A stretch of DNA of 64,000 bases, from assembly GCF_000697965.2 (NCBI RefSeq), contig NZ_CP015880.1, positions 2,108,001 through 2,172,000 of the forward strand, read 5' to 3'. The DNA is from Ensifer adhaerens (GTDB taxonomy: Bacteria > Pseudomonadota > Alphaproteobacteria > Rhizobiales > Rhizobiaceae). The position numbers were made by a program, and so were the translations under genes. Of the stretch, positions 45,133-54,371 are shown piece by piece (positions within the stretch are counted from its first letter, which is position 1; every line of letters begins with the position of its first letter). The notes under the pieces were generated by a model that saw nothing but the letters and a program-made list of their open reading frames with translations, was not told where the DNA came from and searched no databases.

Positions 45133-46116
45133 ATGACGCCCAACATCGATACCTTTCGATTTTCCGAATTTGGCGAGCCGTCAGTGCTCGCCTTCAAGGC
45201 CGAGACGCTGGGCGAGCCCGGGCGCGGCGAAATCCAGATCCGCCATCTCGCCATCGGCGTGAACTACATCGACATTTATCACCGTCGGGGTTCGGCACCC
45301 CTGCCCCTGCCGAGCGGGATCGGCGTCGAAGGCGTCGGCGTGATCACCGCGCTTGGCGAAGGCGTCGAAGGCTTCTCGATTGGCGCACGCGTCGCCTATG
45401 TGGGCGGCCCGCCCGGCGCTTATGCCACCCACCGCAACCTGCCCGCCGCCCGGGCGCTGGCGCTGCCGGAGGAACTGGACAGCCGAGAGGTCGCAGCCCT
45501 CGTCTTCAAGGGACTGACCGTCGAATACCTGATCCGTCGCTGCATCGAGGTGAAGCCCGGCGACACGGTGCTCTTCCATGCGGCGGCCGGCGGTGTCGGC
45601 TCGATTGCCTGCCAGTGGCTGAGCCACATCGGCGCGACCGTCATCGGCACCGTCAGCTCCACAGAGAAAGCCGAAATCGCCCGGGCCAATGGCTGCCATC
45701 ATGTCATCCTCTACAGCCAGGAGGATTTCCGGGTCCGCGTCGGCGAAATCACCGGTGGCAAGGGTGTCGGCGTCGTCTATGATTCCGTTGGCGCCGACAC
45801 CTTCGCCAGGTCGCTCGACTGCCTGCGCCCGCGCGGCACGCTGGTTTCCTTCGGCGCCTCCTCCGGTCCGGTTCCCCCGCTCGACGTCGCCTCGCTCTCG
45901 GCCAAGGGCTCGCTCTATGTCACTCGTCCCTCGATCGCCCACTACACTGCCGAGCGAGGCGAGTACGAAGCGGCGGCGCGAGAGTTGTTCGGCGCCATGC
46001 AGGCAGGTGTCGTTCGTGCCCCAGCCATCACCACCTATCCGCTTCACGACGCCCGCAGGGCTCACGAAGACCTGGAGGCCCGGCGGACGACCGGATCCGT
46101 GGTCCTGCTGCCCTGA
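45133..46116 (+). CDS. Zinc-independent quinone oxidoreductase (MDR superfamily)
   Basis: A 327-residue medium-chain reductase. The NADPH-binding motif is HAAAGGVGSIACQWL (about residues 150-164). Other QorA-like segments are AIGVNYIDIYHRRGSAPLPLPSGIGVEGVG and GAYATHRNLPAARALALPEELD. There is no zinc-binding GHE motif. It reduces quinones using NADPH, probably under the adjacent LysR. It is a single gene. Confidence 0.9.
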   Translation: MTPNIDTFRFSEFGEPSVLAFKAETLGEPGRGEIQIRHLAIGVNYIDIYHRRGSAPLPLPSGIGVEGVGVITALGEGVEGFSIGARVAYVGGPPGAYATHRNLPAARALALPEELDSREVAALVFKGLTVEYLIRRCIEVKPGDTVLFHAAAGGVGSIACQWLSHIGATVIGTVSSTEKAEIARANGCHHVILYSQEDFRVRVGEITGGKGVGVVYDSVGADTFARSLDCLRPRGTLVSFGASSGPVPPLDVASLSAKGSLYVTRPSIAHYTAERGEYEAAARELFGAMQAGVVRAPAITTYPLHDARRAHEDLEARRTTGSVVLLP

Positions 46117-46245
46117 ACGGCTGTCGCCTCCAACTGGTCAGCGCCCTATTCCCCCTCTCGTCGGCCGCGCGATGAACGTCGCGTGGCCGGATGCGTCCTG
46201 TGGCCGACCTGCAAGAACCGAACCGAAACTTCCGCCAGTTCTCCG

Positions 46246-46274
46246 GGAATAAACCCTGTGCTTGCCGTGTCTTA
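46246..46274 (+). promoter_or_regulatory. Candidate ECF-sigma promoter
   Basis: ggaataa at 46246-46252 and gtctta at 46269-46274 with 16 bp between them, 99 bp upstream of the secreted-repeat gene. The pattern recalls GGAATAA...-type ECF promoters, and a sigma gene lies in the same operon, so self-activation is likely. Not tested. Confidence 0.45.
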
Positions 46275-46372
46275 CGGTTGGATCTGCACCATGCGGCTCC
46301 CGCGGAAACGGGACGAGGAGGCTTTTCGCCCGTTTCCGGACAGGAAAACCATCTTGAGGAAGGACAACTGCC

Positions 46373-46750
46373 ATGAGAACGTTTCCACTGACGATCGCCA
46401 TGCTGCTTGCGGCCAGCGTTACGGCTTTCGCCGCGCCGCCGGTCAAGGAAGTCGAGACCGCCAAGGGCAAGGTGCTGGCCGGAGAAAACGGCATGACGCT
46501 CTACACCTACAAGGACGATCATGGCGGCGTGTCCATGTGCTACGATGATTGCGCCAAGAACTGGCCGCCCTTCTTCGCGGAAGCCAGCGCCAAGGCAGAT
46601 GGTGCTTATACGGTCGTCGAGCGCAAGGACGGCAAGAAGCAATGGGCCAAGGACGGTATGCCGCTCTACTTCTTCATCAAGGACAAGAAGATGGGTGACA
46701 TGACCGGCGACGGCATGAAGAAGGGCGAATGGAATGTCGCCAAGCCGTAA
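46373..46750 (+). CDS. Secreted-repeat-type lipoprotein-like protein (COG4315)
   Basis: A 125-residue exported protein. A signal peptide (TFPLTIAMLLAASVTAFA) is cleaved near residue 21. The mature part carries two secreted-repeat units: LYTYKDDHGGVSMCYDDCAKNWPPFF and QWAKDGMPLYFFIKDKKMGDMTGDG. Such repeats may bind a redox cofactor or metal in the periplasm; the role is unknown. The gene overlaps the ECF sigma gene by 17 bp and begins a three-gene operon. Confidence 0.85.
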   Translation: MRTFPLTIAMLLAASVTAFAAPPVKEVETAKGKVLAGENGMTLYTYKDDHGGVSMCYDDCAKNWPPFFAEASAKADGAYTVVERKDGKKQWAKDGMPLYFFIKDKKMGDMTGDGMKKGEWNVAKP

Positions 46751-47285
46751 CGGCGGCAACGAGGATGCGGGGGCACCCCCCGCCTCCGACCGGTTCGAAG
46801 AGGATGTGCTGGCCCTGGTGCCGGCACTGCGGCGCTATGCCCGCAGCCTGGTGCGCTCGGACCCGGATGGCGAGGACCTGTTGCAGGATTGCGTGGAGAA
46901 GGTGCTTTCGCGCCGCGCGCAGTGGCGCGGCGTGAACCTGCGCGCCTGGGCCTTCACCATCATGACCAATCTCGGCCGCAACCGGCACCGCTATGTGGCG
47001 ATGCACCCGCAGGTGGCGCTGGACGAGGACTTGGGCCTTGAGGCCGAGACCCACGAGAGCGACCCGCTGGAGCGCTCGCGGCTCGAACGGGCGCTGAACG
47101 GGCTCTCCACGGAGAACCGCTCGGTGCTGATGCTCGTGGTGATCGAAGGATACCGCTACCAGGACGTGGCCGAGATGATGGCCATACCGATCGGCACCGT
47201 GATGTCGCGCCTGTCGCGCGCGCGGCGCCAGCTTGCAGAAGCCATGAAGGACGACAATGTGATCAGCATGCGGAGACCGAAATGA
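46734..47285 (+). CDS. ECF-type RNA polymerase sigma factor
   Basis: A 183-residue sigma-70 family protein of the ECF class. Region 2 contains LRRYARSLVRSDPDGEDLLQDCVEKVL; region 4 is LNGLSTENRSVLMLVVIEGYRYQDVAEMMAIPIGTVMSRLSRARRQLAE. The start overlaps the end of the preceding gene, and its stop overlaps the anti-sigma start (ATGA), so the three are coupled. The stimulus is unknown. Confidence 0.93.
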   Translation: MSPSRNGGNEDAGAPPASDRFEEDVLALVPALRRYARSLVRSDPDGEDLLQDCVEKVLSRRAQWRGVNLRAWAFTIMTNLGRNRHRYVAMHPQVALDEDLGLEAETHESDPLERSRLERALNGLSTENRSVLMLVVIEGYRYQDVAEMMAIPIGTVMSRLSRARRQLAEAMKDDNVISMRRPK

Positions 47286-48115
47286 CGGAAGGCCACAACA
47301 CCGTCTCCGAAGACGACCTGCACGCCTATGTCGACGGCGCCCTTGGCCCGCGCGAGCGGTTGCGGATCGAGCAATGGCTCGAGCAAAACCCCACGCAGGC
47401 CGAAGAGGTCCGGCAATGGCGGGCGCAGGCGGTCGAGTTGCGCGCGCTCTTTGCCGGCTATGCCCGCAGCGACGCCGATGACCGGGCTCTGCTTCTGAGC
47501 AACGGCAGCGAACGCCCGCAACAGGATCCCGGCAAGGACACCCGATCGTTTGCCAGCATCGCCCGCGCCGTCGCCGCCGGCCTGGTGCTCTTTGCGGCCG
47601 GCGGCCTCACCGGCCTTTACGCGCCCTCCTTGCTCGCACCCGAGCAAAGCCCCCGGCTGACGCAGACGGCCGACAGCCTGCCGCGCCAGGCGCAATCGGC
47701 CTTCCTGGTCTATGCGAGCGAAGTGCGCCATGCCGTCGAGGTCGGCGCCGACGACCAGACCCATCTCGCCACCTGGCTTGGCAAGCGCCTCGATCATCCG
47801 CTCTCGATCCCTGATCTCTCCTCGCTCGGCTTCTCGCTGGTCGGCGGCCGGCTGCTGCCGGTCAACGGCAAGGCAGGCGCGATGTTCATGTATGAGGATG
47901 GCACCGGCCGACGGCTGACGGTGCTGCTCGGCCGCAACGACGACAACCGCGAAACCAGCTTCCGCATCGACGAGAACGACGGCGTCGAGACCTTCTACTG
48001 GATCGACGGCCCGCTCGGCTACGCCGTCACCGGCGAGGTGCCGCGCGATCTGCTGCAGCAGGTGGCGTATGAATGCTACCGGCAGTTCGAAAAGAGCGAG
48101 GCGACGAAGAGCTGA
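47282..48115 (+). CDS. Transmembrane anti-sigma factor
   Basis: A 277-residue protein. The cytoplasmic N-terminus (MTEGHNTVSEDDLHAYVDGALGPRERLRIEQWLE) matches anti-sigma regulators without a CxxC zinc motif. A membrane helix follows (AVAAGLVLFAAGGLTGLYAPSLL, about 103-123), then a large periplasmic domain. It probably holds the adjacent ECF sigma inactive until an envelope signal arrives. Start overlaps the sigma stop. Confidence 0.9.
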   Translation: MTEGHNTVSEDDLHAYVDGALGPRERLRIEQWLEQNPTQAEEVRQWRAQAVELRALFAGYARSDADDRALLLSNGSERPQQDPGKDTRSFASIARAVAAGLVLFAAGGLTGLYAPSLLAPEQSPRLTQTADSLPRQAQSAFLVYASEVRHAVEVGADDQTHLATWLGKRLDHPLSIPDLSSLGFSLVGGRLLPVNGKAGAMFMYEDGTGRRLTVLLGRNDDNRETSFRIDENDGVETFYWIDGPLGYAVTGEVPRDLLQQVAYECYRQFEKSEATKS

Positions 48116-48260
48116 GGGGTAACCCAGCCAACGCCGACTGGGCTTTGTTGGCAAGGTATTTCAAAGAGTTACAGTCGAGCCCGCACATTCGTCTCACCCT
48201 GCGTGACCCGAGACGCCCTGCGCTCAAAATCGCCGGGACGCTCACAATTTTCGGGATGCA

Positions 48261-48896
48261 TCAGGTGCCGGCGCCCTTCGCCACGAGATAGGCCGAGAAC
48301 ATGTCGGCCATCGCATCCGCATAGGCCTCGATCTCCGCATCGCTGCGCGCCGTTCCCGAAAAATCCTTCCCCACCGTCGTCATCGTCGTCATGATCAGGT
48401 CACCGGCAAGTTCCCTGAGGTCGGTGGGTGCGTTCGGAAGAAGCTCGATCATGAACTGGTCGATGAGCGGATCGTTGGCCTCCTTGGCTTCCCGGGCTTC
48501 GGGCGCATCGCGATAAAGGGGTGCCGCGTCGCCCAGGGCAACCCGAACGGCCGCTTCCTCGCATTCCGAGCGCAGGAAGGCGTGAACCAGTGACCGCAGC
48601 CGATCGAGCGGCGACCACGACCCGTCACTGAGGATCGTCGCCAGCAGCCCCGACGTCTGCCGCCATTCGTCGCTTTGCAGGCGGAACAGGATCGCGCCCT
48701 TGTTGGGAAAATACTGGTACAGCGACCCGACGCTGACGCCCGCCCGTTCCGCGACGCGGGCCGTGGTAAATCGCTGCGCTCCCTCCTCCTCCAAAACCTG
48801 AACAGCAGCCTGGAGAATGGCCTTTACCAGCTCGTTCGAACGCGCCTGCTTGGGCGCTTTTCGTGAAGAAATACGGGCACTTGATCTGTTGGCCAT
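48261..48896 (-). CDS. TetR-family repressor
   Basis: A 211-residue protein from MANRSSARISSRKAPKQARSNE. The TetR helix-turn-helix is TTARVAERAGVSVGSLYQYFPNKGAI (about residues 44-69). It is divergent from an O-methyltransferase/epimerase cluster, with a perfect palindrome at 48929-48941 between them. It is probably its local repressor; the ligand is unknown. Confidence 0.88.
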   Translation of the reverse strand: MANRSSARISSRKAPKQARSNELVKAILQAAVQVLEEEGAQRFTTARVAERAGVSVGSLYQYFPNKGAILFRLQSDEWRQTSGLLATILSDGSWSPLDRLRSLVHAFLRSECEEAAVRVALGDAAPLYRDAPEAREAKEANDPLIDQFMIELLPNAPTDLRELAGDLIMTTMTTVGKDFSGTARSDAEIEAYADAMADMFSAYLVAKGAGT

Positions 48897-48928
48897 TGGC
48901 ACTGTCCGCAATGCGATTAGCGAATGCG

Positions 48929-48941
48929 ACGAATTATTCGT
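48929..48941. promoter_or_regulatory. TetR operator candidate
   Basis: Perfect 13-bp inverted repeat acgaat-t-attcgt between the divergent TetR and O-methyltransferase genes. A second, partial gcgaatgcgac lies just upstream. Confidence 0.6.
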
Positions 48942-48987
48942 ATTTTTCCTCGTGAACGCAAGCCCATCGAAAACGAAGGAACATCCG

Positions 48988-49641
48988 ATGACCACGCTCA
49001 CCAGCCAGCCTCTCAAGGGCCTTCTCGACCGCCTATTCGACGAGGCCGATGCCGCGACCAGCCCCGCAGTCGCGCAACTGCCCGCAAGCGAACGCGAACG
49101 ATTGCTGCACAGCAAGACCGAATATCTGCAGCTCTACGGGCTCTTGAAGGATCTGTGGCTTCCGGTTTCGCGTGAGACCGGCAACCTCCTCTACATGCTC
49201 GCCTGCGCGAGCCGCGCCCGCCGGATCGTCGAGTTCGGAACGTCCTTCGGCATTTCGACGCTCTTTCTCGCAGCGGCGCTGCGCGACAACGGCGGCGGCG
49301 AGCTGATCACCAGCGAATTCGAACCGGCGAAGGTGGCGCGGGCCGGACAGAACCTCACCGCAGCCGGTCTCGAGGATCTCGTCGAGATCCGGCAGGGTGA
49401 CGCGCTGACGACTTTCACCGACCTTCCCGACGCGATCGATCTGGTGCTGCTCGACGGGGCAAAACCGATCTATCTCGACGTCTTCAAGCTGATCGAGCCT
49501 CGCCTGCGTCCAGGCGCCCTGATCATCGCCGACGACGCCGACAGTTGCCCGGAATATCTCGACTACATCCGTTCGGCCCCCGGCACCTACCTGTCGACAC
49601 CGTTTGCCCAGGACATCGAAGTGACGATGCGCCTCGCCTGA
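48988..49641 (+). CDS. O-methyltransferase (class I, catechol-type)
   Basis: A 217-residue protein. The SAM-binding signature is IVEFGTSFGISTLFLAAALRDNGGGELITSEFEPAKV (about residues 73-110), followed by DLVLLDGAKPIYLDVFKLIEPRLRPGALIIADD, typical of the catechol/caffeoyl-CoA O-methyltransferase family. It may methylate a phenolic compound. It precedes an NAD(P)-dependent epimerase gene by 71 bp, and a TetR gene is divergent. Confidence 0.88.
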   Translation: MTTLTSQPLKGLLDRLFDEADAATSPAVAQLPASERERLLHSKTEYLQLYGLLKDLWLPVSRETGNLLYMLACASRARRIVEFGTSFGISTLFLAAALRDNGGGELITSEFEPAKVARAGQNLTAAGLEDLVEIRQGDALTTFTDLPDAIDLVLLDGAKPIYLDVFKLIEPRLRPGALIIADDADSCPEYLDYIRSAPGTYLSTPFAQDIEVTMRLA

Positions 49642-49712
49642 TCGGCGCCATCGTTTCGGTTGAGCGCCGGCGCTTACGCCCACGCAAGGCCACCACATCA
49701 AGGAGAACTGCA

Positions 49713-50606
49713 ATGCATGTATTCGTAACGGGCGCGACCGGCTGGGTCGGGTCGGCCGTGGTCAAGGACCTGATCGCGGCGGGGCACAGGGTGTCCGGCC
49801 TGGCACGCTCCAGGGAAAAGGCCGCAACCCTCGCCGCAACCGGGGCTTCGGTCGTCGAAGGCGGGCTTGAGTCCGCGGCGGTCCTGCAGCGGGCCGCAGG
49901 GCAAGCCGATGCCGTCATTCACACGGCCTTCAGGCATGACTTCGTCCATGGCCCGCTCGACCAGGACTTTTCCAGTTTCCTGGAAAGTGCGGCCGAGGAT
50001 CAGCGCGTCATCGCGCTTCTGGGTGAGGGTCTCGCCGGATCGGATCGGCCGCTACTCGTAACCTCGGGTCTCGCCGGGCTGCCGCTCGGTGCCACGGAAA
50101 CCGATCGGCCCAATGCCGCCGTGCCGCGCAAATCCGAAGCCGCTGCCCGTGCCCTTGCCGAGCGCGGCATTCGGGCGGCAACGGTCCGGCTCGCGCCTTC
50201 GGTTCACGGCGTGGGTGACTATGGCTTCGTCCCCATCCTCGTGCGTCTTGCGCGCCAGACGGGCGTTTCGGCGTATCTGGATGATGGCGCCAATTGCTGG
50301 TCGGGCGTCTACCGGGATGATGCAGCACGGGTCTATCGGCTTGCGCTTGAAAGCGGCACGAGCGAGTGCGTCTACCACGCTGTGGCGGACGAAAAGATCC
50401 CGTTCCGACAGATCGCCGAGATCATCGGCCGAAATCTCGGCCTGCCGGTCGAAGCCCGCCCGCCCGCGCATTTCGGCTGGTTTGCCGGCATGGCCGGCGG
50501 CAACATGGCCGCGTCCAGCGCCCGGACGCGAGCCTTGCTCGGGTGGAAACCTGTTGGGCCTGACCTGCTCACCGATCTGGATCAGGCAACCTACTACGGC
50601 ACCTGA
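49713..50606 (+). CDS. NAD(P)-dependent epimerase/dehydratase (extended SDR)
   Basis: A 297-residue protein. The glycine-rich motif VTGATGWVGSAVVKDLIAAG sits at the N-terminus. The usual Tyr-x-x-x-Lys is not obvious, so it is an atypical member related to short-chain redox or sugar-modifying enzymes. Ribosome site aaggag. Co-transcription with the methyltransferase and TetR control are likely from context. Confidence 0.85.
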   Translation: MHVFVTGATGWVGSAVVKDLIAAGHRVSGLARSREKAATLAATGASVVEGGLESAAVLQRAAGQADAVIHTAFRHDFVHGPLDQDFSSFLESAAEDQRVIALLGEGLAGSDRPLLVTSGLAGLPLGATETDRPNAAVPRKSEAAARALAERGIRAATVRLAPSVHGVGDYGFVPILVRLARQTGVSAYLDDGANCWSGVYRDDAARVYRLALESGTSECVYHAVADEKIPFRQIAEIIGRNLGLPVEARPPAHFGWFAGMAGGNMAASSARTRALLGWKPVGPDLLTDLDQATYYGT

Positions 50607-50806
50607 CAAACACGTCCCTGCCGATGACGTCTCGGCAGTTCCCGCGCCGCGACAGTGTCCGTGCACGACTGCAGCCACCGAATGCCACATATTCCAAACT
50701 GCTTGTTTACGGTTGCAGGGAGCGTAATCTCAATTCATCCAGTCTGGGCCAGAGCGTGGCAACTTTGGCTGTGGCCGACTAGAGAGCAACTTTGGGGGTC
50801 TGGGCA

Positions 50807-52276
50807 ATGTTCACGCTTCTCGCTGTCGTCGCGCGGGTCGAATTGGCGCGCGCCTTTTTTATCCTTTCCGCCCTAGGTCTTGCAGGCCTTTCGCCCGGCA
50901 ACTCTCGGGCCCAGGAGCAGACACCCGGCTACCGCGCCTGGACTGGCGATTTCGACGGCATGCAGCAACGCCGCCTGATCCGCATTCTCGTCCCCTTCAG
51001 CAAGACGATCTACTTCATCGACCGCGGCGAGCAATTGGGCACAGCGGTGGAGACCGGCAATGCGCTCGCAGAGGAACTCAACAAGGACCAGAAAAAGGAG
51101 ATCGACAGGATCAAGGTCGTCTATGTGCCAACCAGCCGGGATCTGTTGCTTCCGGCCCTTGTCGAGGGACGCGGCGACATCGTTGCCGCCAACCTGACGA
51201 TCACGTCCTCGCGCAAGGAGGTCGTCGACTTTACCGATCCGCTGGCAACGGGCGTCAACGAAATACTAGTGACGGGTCCGCCGGCCCAGTCGATCGCAAC
51301 GCTTGACGACCTCGGCGGAAAGACGGTGTTTGCGCGGCAGAGCAGCAGCTACTTCGAACACCTCGGCGCGCTGAACGCCCGCCTGAAGGCATCCGGCAAT
51401 ACCGGGATCGATATCCGGCCGATCGACGAAAACCTGGAAGACGAGGACCTGATGGAGATGGTCAATGCTGGCCTTCTTCCCTGGTGCGTCGTCGATGATC
51501 ACAAGGCGCGCATATGGGCAACCGTGTTCGATCGCGTCGTTCTGCATGAGGATATCGCCATTGCTGCGGAAGGCGAGATCGCTTGGGCCATCCGCAGGGA
51601 CAGCCCGAAGCTCGCGGCCACCTTGAATGCCTTCATCAAGACCCACAAGGTCGGTACCGCCTTCGGCAACGTTCTGAAGAAGCGCTATTACCAGAGCGAG
51701 AAGATGGTGCGTGCCGCCTACGAGCGCTCCGAGCTTGAAAAGTATCGCACCCTGCGTGGCTTCTTCGAGACACACGCCACCACCTACGACTTCAACATGC
51801 TGCTGCTTGCCGCGCAGGGCTATCAGGAATCGCAACTCGACCAGAGCAAGCGCAGCCCGCGCGGCGCCGTTGGCATCATGCAATTGCTGCCGACAACGGC
51901 CGCCGACAAGTCGGTCGGCATTAACGGCGTAGAAAAGGATCCGAACCGCAACATCGAAGCCGGCGCCAAATACATGCGCTATCTGATCACCACCTATCTC
52001 AATGAGCCGGGCCTCGATCCCGTCAACCGGACATTGCTTGCTTTCGCCGCCTACAATGCCGGCCCCGGAAACCTGCGCAAGATCCGCCGTATCACCAATG
52101 AAATGGGGCTCGATCCGAACATCTGGTTCGGCAATGTCGAGAACGGGGCGGCGAAGGTGATCGGCCGCGAGACCGTGCAGTATGTCGGCAACATCTACAA
52201 ATATTATGTCGCCTACTCACTCTTCACCGATCTGGAAGCTCGCAGGGCCGAGAGCGCCGCACAGTCACCGCAATGA
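50807..52276 (+). CDS. MltF-like lytic transglycosylase with a solute-binding domain
   Basis: About 489 residues. A signal-type N-terminus (FFILSALGLAGLSPG) precedes a periplasmic amino-acid-binding (SBP3-like) domain (about residues 50-300; VKVVYVPTSRDLLLPALVEGRGDIVAANLTITSSR). A C-terminal SLT domain follows: FNMLLLAAQGYQESQLDQSKRSPRGAVGIMQLLPTTA (catalytic Glu in QESQLD), then LLAFAAYNAGPGNL. This is the MltF arrangement, cutting peptidoglycan under control of a bound ligand. It lies next to, but not in an operon with, the nitrile hydratase genes. Confidence 0.9.
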   Translation: MFTLLAVVARVELARAFFILSALGLAGLSPGNSRAQEQTPGYRAWTGDFDGMQQRRLIRILVPFSKTIYFIDRGEQLGTAVETGNALAEELNKDQKKEIDRIKVVYVPTSRDLLLPALVEGRGDIVAANLTITSSRKEVVDFTDPLATGVNEILVTGPPAQSIATLDDLGGKTVFARQSSSYFEHLGALNARLKASGNTGIDIRPIDENLEDEDLMEMVNAGLLPWCVVDDHKARIWATVFDRVVLHEDIAIAAEGEIAWAIRRDSPKLAATLNAFIKTHKVGTAFGNVLKKRYYQSEKMVRAAYERSELEKYRTLRGFFETHATTYDFNMLLLAAQGYQESQLDQSKRSPRGAVGIMQLLPTTAADKSVGINGVEKDPNRNIEAGAKYMRYLITTYLNEPGLDPVNRTLLAFAAYNAGPGNLRKIRRITNEMGLDPNIWFGNVENGAAKVIGRETVQYVGNIYKYYVAYSLFTDLEARRAESAAQSPQ

Positions 52277-52330
52277 TGCGATGCCTTTGCAGCGCTCCGA
52301 GTTGCCATATGATGGAACCGGCAGGCCGCC

Positions 52331-52687
52331 TCACCGCAGCGGATCGTTCTCGATCACGATCGGTTGCCCATGCGGCGTTGCCTCCGCCGCGCGCTGCCAG
52401 CTCAGCGTCAGGTCTTCCAGTTCTCGACCGGAGGCGAGCGAAAGCTCCGTGACGAGGCGCGAGAGTGCGGCCACCCAGCAGTCGTAGTAGTCGCTGGCAT
52501 CGGCCTTGCGGCCGGGTTTGTAAAGTTCGGCCGAAAGCGCTTCTGCCCATTCGGGCCAGGAGAACACACCCTTTTCGTGCAGGCGCACGGTCATGGCGAA
52601 GGCGTTCGCCTGCCAGGGCTCGGCAAAGACCGGATCGCCCTCCGGTGACTTCGGCAGTTCGGCCGAGGCAATCAGCGGCGATGTCAC
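52331..52687 (-). CDS. Nitrile hydratase accessory protein
   Basis: A 118-residue protein from a GTG at 52687. PVFAEPWQANAFAMTVRLHEKGVFSWPEWAEALSAELYKPG matches the small nitrile hydratase activator (P14K-like) that helps insert cobalt by a self-subunit-swap mechanism. Its start lies right after the beta-subunit stop, so alpha, beta and accessory genes form one operon. Together they support a Co-type enzyme. Confidence 0.85.
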   Translation of the reverse strand: MTSPLIASAELPKSPEGDPVFAEPWQANAFAMTVRLHEKGVFSWPEWAEALSAELYKPGRKADASDYYDCWVAALSRLVTELSLASGRELEDLTLSWQRAAEATPHGQPIVIENDPLR

Positions 52688-52688
52688 C

Positions 52689-53348
52689 TTACACGTGCTC
52701 AAGATAGCTCTCCCAGGCATCGATCGAGACGGTCAGCGTCGGGTCGGCGCCCTCGCCCCAGATCTCCGGCCCATCGAAAACGACCGTGTAGACCCATTGT
52801 GGATTTTCGCCGCGGCCATGGGCGTTGTCGTCAGGAAAGACGAAAGAGCCCTGCACCGCCTCGACCCGGCCGAGCTTGGCACGGGCATAGCGCGGCAGGC
52901 GCGTATGGGTCTCCGGATTGAAGTTTTTCGTGCGCACCCGGTCGCCGGCGGCAAAGCGTGGGCGCCCCTCGACCGGACGATCGCAGGGGCCGCCTTTGGC
53001 GAGCACGCCCGCCACCATGTCGGCCTTCAGCACCCGTTTCGGCGCCGCACCCTGTTCCAGCCTGTGGCCGCCATCGAGTTCGGCCTGGGTCACGAAGCCG
53101 TGGCGCTTCAACAGGGTTTCGAGCGCGCGCGTCCAGATCTCGTAATAGCTCGCCGAGAGATAGGTCGCCGGGGCCAAGTTTTCGCGCGCATGCCGGCTTT
53201 CGTCGATCGTCCAGGCGCCAAAGGCGCCGCAGGAAAGCGTGACGCCGAGCGCCCGCTTTTCCCACTCCGCATGGAAGTAGGGCTCGTCCTTTTCAGGCGC
53301 CACCGGGCCGAGGCCGTGGGCGCCGCCGAGATCGTGTGGACCGTTCAT
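52689..53348 (-). CDS. nthB: Nitrile hydratase, beta subunit
   Basis: A 219-residue subunit beginning [16 protein letters not shown], the conserved N-terminus. Other family marks are [27 protein letters not shown] in the middle and [48 protein letters not shown] in the C-terminal SH3-like half. The start overlaps the repaired alpha stop (ATGA). With the alpha subunit it hydrates nitriles to amides in the cytoplasm. Confidence 0.93.
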   Translation of the reverse strand: MNGPHDLGGAHGLGPVAPEKDEPYFHAEWEKRALGVTLSCGAFGAWTIDESRHARENLAPATYLSASYYEIWTRALETLLKRHGFVTQAELDGGHRLEQGAAPKRVLKADMVAGVLAKGGPCDRPVEGRPRFAAGDRVRTKNFNPETHTRLPRYARAKLGRVEAVQGSFVFPDDNAHGRGENPQWVYTVVFDGPEIWGEGADPTLTVSIDAWESYLEHV

Positions 53349-53988
53349 CGAAGCACCTCCGCAGAAAGTGCCAGGCCCGTCCCGATCATCGCGTCGCGGG
53401 TGACGAGGGCAGCAAGCTCGTCCTCGCTGAATCCTTCCGTCCCTGCCGGGCGCTCGGGGATCACGAGATAACGCAGTTCCGCCGTCGAATCCCAAACGCG
53501 ATGCGCGTCGTCTCGGGAAGCGTCAGGCCGAATTCCTGGAGCACACCGCGCGGATCGATGACGGCGCGCGAACGATAGGGCGGCGCCTTGTACCAGACCG
53601 GCGGCAGACCGAGCACCGACCAGGGGTAACAGGAACAGAGCGTGCAGACGACGAGGTTATGGGTTTCGGGCGTGTTGAACACGGCGCGCATATGCTCGCC
53701 CTGCCGGCCGGTATAACTGAGGCTGGCGATCGCTTCCGTCGCATCGCGCTTCAGCCACTCGGCAAATTCCGGATCCACCCAGGCCTTGGCGACCACACGC
53801 GCGCCGTTGCGCGGACCGATCTTCGTCTCATAGGTCTCGACGATCGCATCGATCGCCGCCGGGTCGATCAACCCCTTCTCTGTCAGCACCGTCTCCAGCG
53901 CCTTCACCCGCGCTTCCATGTCGGTGAAATGGTTGTCGTGGTGATGGTCGTGATCGTGATGATCGTGGCCATGATGGTGTTCGGACAT
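53345..53988 (-). pseudogene. nthA: Nitrile hydratase, alpha subunit, cobalt type, frameshifted near the 3' end
   Basis: From ATG at 53988 the product carries a His-rich head ([18 protein letters not shown]), then the family body and the metal site [10 protein letters not shown] (about residue 114), whose Thr marks the Co type. The frame then stops early: [11 protein letters not shown] ends at 53461, after 175 residues. In the other frame the true tail ([19 protein letters not shown]...[12 protein letters not shown]) continues to TGA at 53345, overlapping nthB. Adding one C after base 53496 restores 214 residues. So the gene has a one-base deletion, or the base is a sequencing error. The last 40-50 residues help subunit contact, so the truncated form is likely inactive. 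Confidence 0.9.
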
Positions 53989-54191
53989 TGCCTGGCTCCT
54001 CGCAACGCTGTGCCATCACAGGCACAAAGATGGCGCTGCCTCCTCATAAAGTCGTAGCGCATAAACCCCGGATTCGAAATCGATTTCAACGCCCGCGGGT
54101 ACCCGCAATTGTCACCATAACAAGTCTGGTCCGATGCGCTTCGGACCAGGCCACCGAGCAAGCCGGCTTCCGCTGCCGGCGATCATTTGCC

Positions 54192-54371
54192 ATGCAGTTC
54201 CGAATGTATCATCTGCGCCATCTAGGCATGCTCGCACTGTCGGTCGCCTATCTCGCCTCCGCTCCCCTCGTCGAACCCCAACTTTGGGCCGATCCGCTCG
54301 GGCCGCTCGTCAAGGTGCTGCCGTCGCTGCTTCTCACGCTGGCGACGCTGACCATACTGGATGAACGCTGA
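54192..54371 (+). CDS. Small membrane protein, 59 aa
   Basis: MQFRMYHLRHLGMLALSVAYLASAPL... is 59 residues with two likely membrane segments (GMLALSVAYLASAPL, LVKVLPSLLLTLATLTIL). The stop overlaps the start of the DUF2269 gene, so the two are coupled. Family unknown. Confidence 0.6.
   Translation: MQFRMYHLRHLGMLALSVAYLASAPLVEPQLWADPLGPLVKVLPSLLLTLATLTILDER

Noticed and set aside
54061..54090. Short palindrome gaaatcgatttc upstream of the DUF2269 pair.
   Set aside because: Too short and isolated to support an operator call.
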